A DNA stretch of 64,000 nt from Spirosoma sp. KUDC1026 (GTDB lineage Bacteria; Bacteroidota; Bacteroidia; Cytophagales; Spirosomataceae), in contig NZ_CP056032.1 in NCBI RefSeq assembly GCF_013375035.1, positions 1,410,001 through 1,474,000 on the forward strand. The letters are read 5' to 3'. A model generated the notes under the pieces. It saw only the letters and a program-made list of their open reading frames with translations, did no database searches and was not told where the DNA came from. This document shows positions 62,515 through 64,000 of this stretch, piece after piece (position 1 is the stretch's first letter; each line of letters opens with the position of its first letter). Position numbers and translations under genes: made by a program.

Positions 62515-62611
62515 AATGAGCGAATGAGTGAATGAGTGAATGAGTGAATAGCCGTCCGGCTAAAGAAGCTTGCGCCAGCTATTCGCTCATTCGCTCATTC
62601 ACTCATTCGCA
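62515..62611. repeat. Octamer inverted-repeat element between flippase and pseI (H)
   Basis: Left arm 62515-62550 (AATGAGCGAATGAGTG..., four octamer units). Right arm 62580-62611 (ATTCGCTCATTCGCTC...). The right arm overlaps the end of pseI (stop at 62599): its last codons ANE-stop are encoded by the element. Confidence 0.85.
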
Positions 62612-63651
62612 ATTAAATTCCACCCCAGCGCCGTGCCGGCCTGGATGTCAGTGGTGGCTGTTTTGCCAAGGATGTCGTCGTAGTAGCGCGTGTGCAAACC
62701 GTTGGCGGGGCGGATGCTGCGCACATTCTCGGCGGTGAAGGCTTCCCCGGCTTTTACGTCCTTAACAACGTAGAGCGACCGCTTGAATTGGAGGCTGTTG
62801 CATTCCTTGGGTGTCAGCGTATAATTGACTTGTCCCATTGCCAGATAGGCACGCTCGGTTTCGATAACGAGGCTCTTCAACTCGTCCGGTTCCAGCGAGA
62901 AAGCGGAATCGACACCCCCATCGGCTCGCCGTAACGTAACGTGCTTTTCGATGACGACAGCGCCCAGCGCCACGGCTGCCACGGCGGCACCGATTCCCAT
63001 CGTATGATCAGACAAACCAACCGGTACGTCGAACAGCTGCCGCATGTGTGGAATGGTGAGCAGGTTTGTTGTCTCGGGCGTAGCCGGGTACGTACTGGTG
63101 CATTTGAGCAGGATCAGGTCTTTACAACCGTGTTCGCGCAGCACCTTCACCGACTCGTCCAGATCCGCAACCGAGGACACGCCCGTACTCATGATGACAG
63201 GTTTCCCCGTTTGGGCCACCTTTTTGAGGAGGATATGATCCGTGTTTTCGAAGGACGCAATTTTGTAAAAGGGTACGTCGAGCGACTCCAGAAAGTCAAC
63301 GGCCGTCGTGTCGAAAGGCGAGCTGAACGCCACCATGCCCCGCTTTTGGGCGTGGTCAAAAATGGGCTTGTGCCACTCCCAGGGCGTATACGCTTCGGCG
63401 TAGAGTTTGTATAAGTTTTTGTCGGCCCAGAGCGACTTGGCGTCGCGGATGTAAAACTCTTCGGCTGCGCCGTTGAACGTTATTGTATCCGGGGTATAGG
63501 TTTGCAGCTTGAGGGCGTGGGCGCCCGCATCGGCGACGGCATCCACGATTTCCAGCGCCCGTTCGAGCGACTGATTGTGATTTCCCGACATTTCGGCAAT
63601 GACGAAAGGCCGGGCACCGAGTAAGTGATCTCTAACGTTACTATCGTTCAT
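62599..63651 (-). CDS. pseI: Pseudaminic acid synthase
   Basis: A 350-residue NeuB-family sialic acid-type synthase. Signatures of the PseI branch: LQTYTPDTITF, NLYKLYAEAYTPWEWHKPIFD and GGVDSAFSLEPDELK, with the NeuB-type KIASFENTD, LLKCTSTYPATPE and the C-terminal SAF domain (LYVVKDVKAGEAFTAENVR). It condenses phosphoenolpyruvate with a 6-deoxy-altrose derivative to form pseudaminic acid. I chose the ATG at 63651. It is followed on the same strand by the flippase and preceded by pseH. Confidence 0.92.
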   Translation of the reverse strand: MNDSNVRDHLLGARPFVIAEMSGNHNQSLERALEIVDAVADAGAHALKLQTYTPDTITFNGAAEEFYIRDAKSLWADKNLYKLYAEAYTPWEWHKPIFDHAQKRGMVAFSSPFDTTAVDFLESLDVPFYKIASFENTDHILLKKVAQTGKPVIMSTGVSSVADLDESVKVLREHGCKDLILLKCTSTYPATPETTNLLTIPHMRQLFDVPVGLSDHTMGIGAAVAAVALGAVVIEKHVTLRRADGGVDSAFSLEPDELKSLVIETERAYLAMGQVNYTLTPKECNSLQFKRSLYVVKDVKAGEAFTAENVRSIRPANGLHTRYYDDILGKTATTDIQAGTALGWNLIANE

Positions 63652-63745
63652 GAAAGCAGAAACCATCCAATAGAAAAGACAAAATTAGCGCTTAAGACGG
63701 CTATCTACTAATTGGAACAGCAACCTGTTCCGTTTAGTCCCCCAC

Positions 63746-64000
63746 TTAGCTTCCTGCGGGGAGTTCGCCACGGTATATTTTGCTTTTCATACTAGGGCGA
63801 TAGACGTCCCACTCTTGCTTGAGCAGCGCTAGGCCAACCACATCGTGCCAGGTGCCATCTTTTTTGACGTGTTGCCGGTAATACGCTTCCCGCCGGAAAC
63901 CAAACTTTTCGTGCATGGCAATCACTTTATCGTTGAACGTCAGTACTTCGCAGCGAAGTTTATTGAGTTTCAATTCGTTAAAGACGTATTCCAGTACGTT
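63746..64000 (-). CDS. pseH: PseH-like N-acetyltransferase (N-terminus beyond window edge)
   Basis: The C-terminal ~84 residues of a GNAT acetyltransferase. NVLEYVFNELKLNKLRCEVLTFNDKVIAMHEKFGF matches PseH, which acetylates the 4-amino group of the pseudaminic acid precursor. The frame stays open to position 64000, so the start lies outside the window. Its position next to pseI supports the assignment. Confidence 0.85.
   Translation of the reverse strand, partial: NVLEYVFNELKLNKLRCEVLTFNDKVIAMHEKFGFRREAYYRQHVKKDGTWHDVVGLALLKQEWDVYRPSMKSKIYRGELPAGS

Overview
The window looks like a chromosomal segment of a Cytophagales bacterium (phylum Bacteroidota), probably Spirosoma-like. The supporting signs are -7 promoter boxes of the TAnnTTTG type upstream of many genes, a near absence of Shine-Dalgarno sequences, a DUF5103 type IX secretion plug protein, DUF11/Ig-like giant surface proteins, a PUR-alpha-like DUF3276 protein, DUF5117-type metalloproteases and TlpA-like proteins with a DUF4369 domain. 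The genus is an inference; no rRNA gene is present.

Layout. 0-5 kb: an AsmA/DUF748-like protein (cut by the window edge), a secreted 22-residue-period pentapeptide-like protein, and a small phage-like module (RecE-type PD-(D/E)XK nuclease, an unknown protein and a divergently transcribed XRE regulator with operator-like palindromes). 5-7.3 kb: glucuronokinase plus UTP-sugar-1-phosphate uridylyltransferase. 7.2-15.6 kb: two giant secreted proteins ending in paired DUF11 domains; one is interrupted by two in-frame stop codons. 15.9-22.6 kb: aspS, an M20 amidohydrolase, an HPF/RaiA-like protein next to a baeRF-type release-factor-like protein, and a GH43 glycosidase. 22.6-25.2 kb: accessory genes (HNH endonuclease, a dead antitoxin, a live antitoxin/PIN toxin pair). 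25.2-32.5 kb: cysteine desulfurase, an isochorismatase-fold hydrolase, an SSS transporter, myo-inositol oxygenase, a zinc alcohol dehydrogenase and XisH/XisI. 32.5-38.7 kb: a marR-tolC-hlyD-RND efflux operon with repeated operator palindromes. 38.7-57 kb: mostly housekeeping and envelope genes (metalloprotease, fasciclin protein, tRNA-Thr, ABC-F ATPase, bestrophin-like channel, T9SS plug, ychF, PUR protein, RlpA, DUF58, glutathione peroxidase, TlpA-like protein, pfkA, LamG protein). 57-64 kb: one polysaccharide operon on the minus strand with two glycosyltransferases, two FkbM-type methyltransferases, a flippase and the pseudaminic acid genes pseI and pseH (cut by the edge).

How the genes fit together. 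Myo-inositol oxygenase with a neighbouring sodium/solute symporter, plus glucuronokinase beside a GalU-type pyrophosphorylase about 23 kb away, would form the route myo-inositol -> D-glucuronate -> glucuronate-1-phosphate -> UDP-glucuronate that is best known from plants. The surface polysaccharide operon is a plausible user of activated sugars.

The most unexplained structure is a dispersed family of intergenic elements. Each has a purine-rich arm built of short tandem units (mostly the octamer GAGYGAAW) on the 5' side and a pyrimidine-rich complementary arm on the 3' side. They often fill the whole spacer from stop codon to start codon, and in two cases they encode the last residues of the upstream protein.
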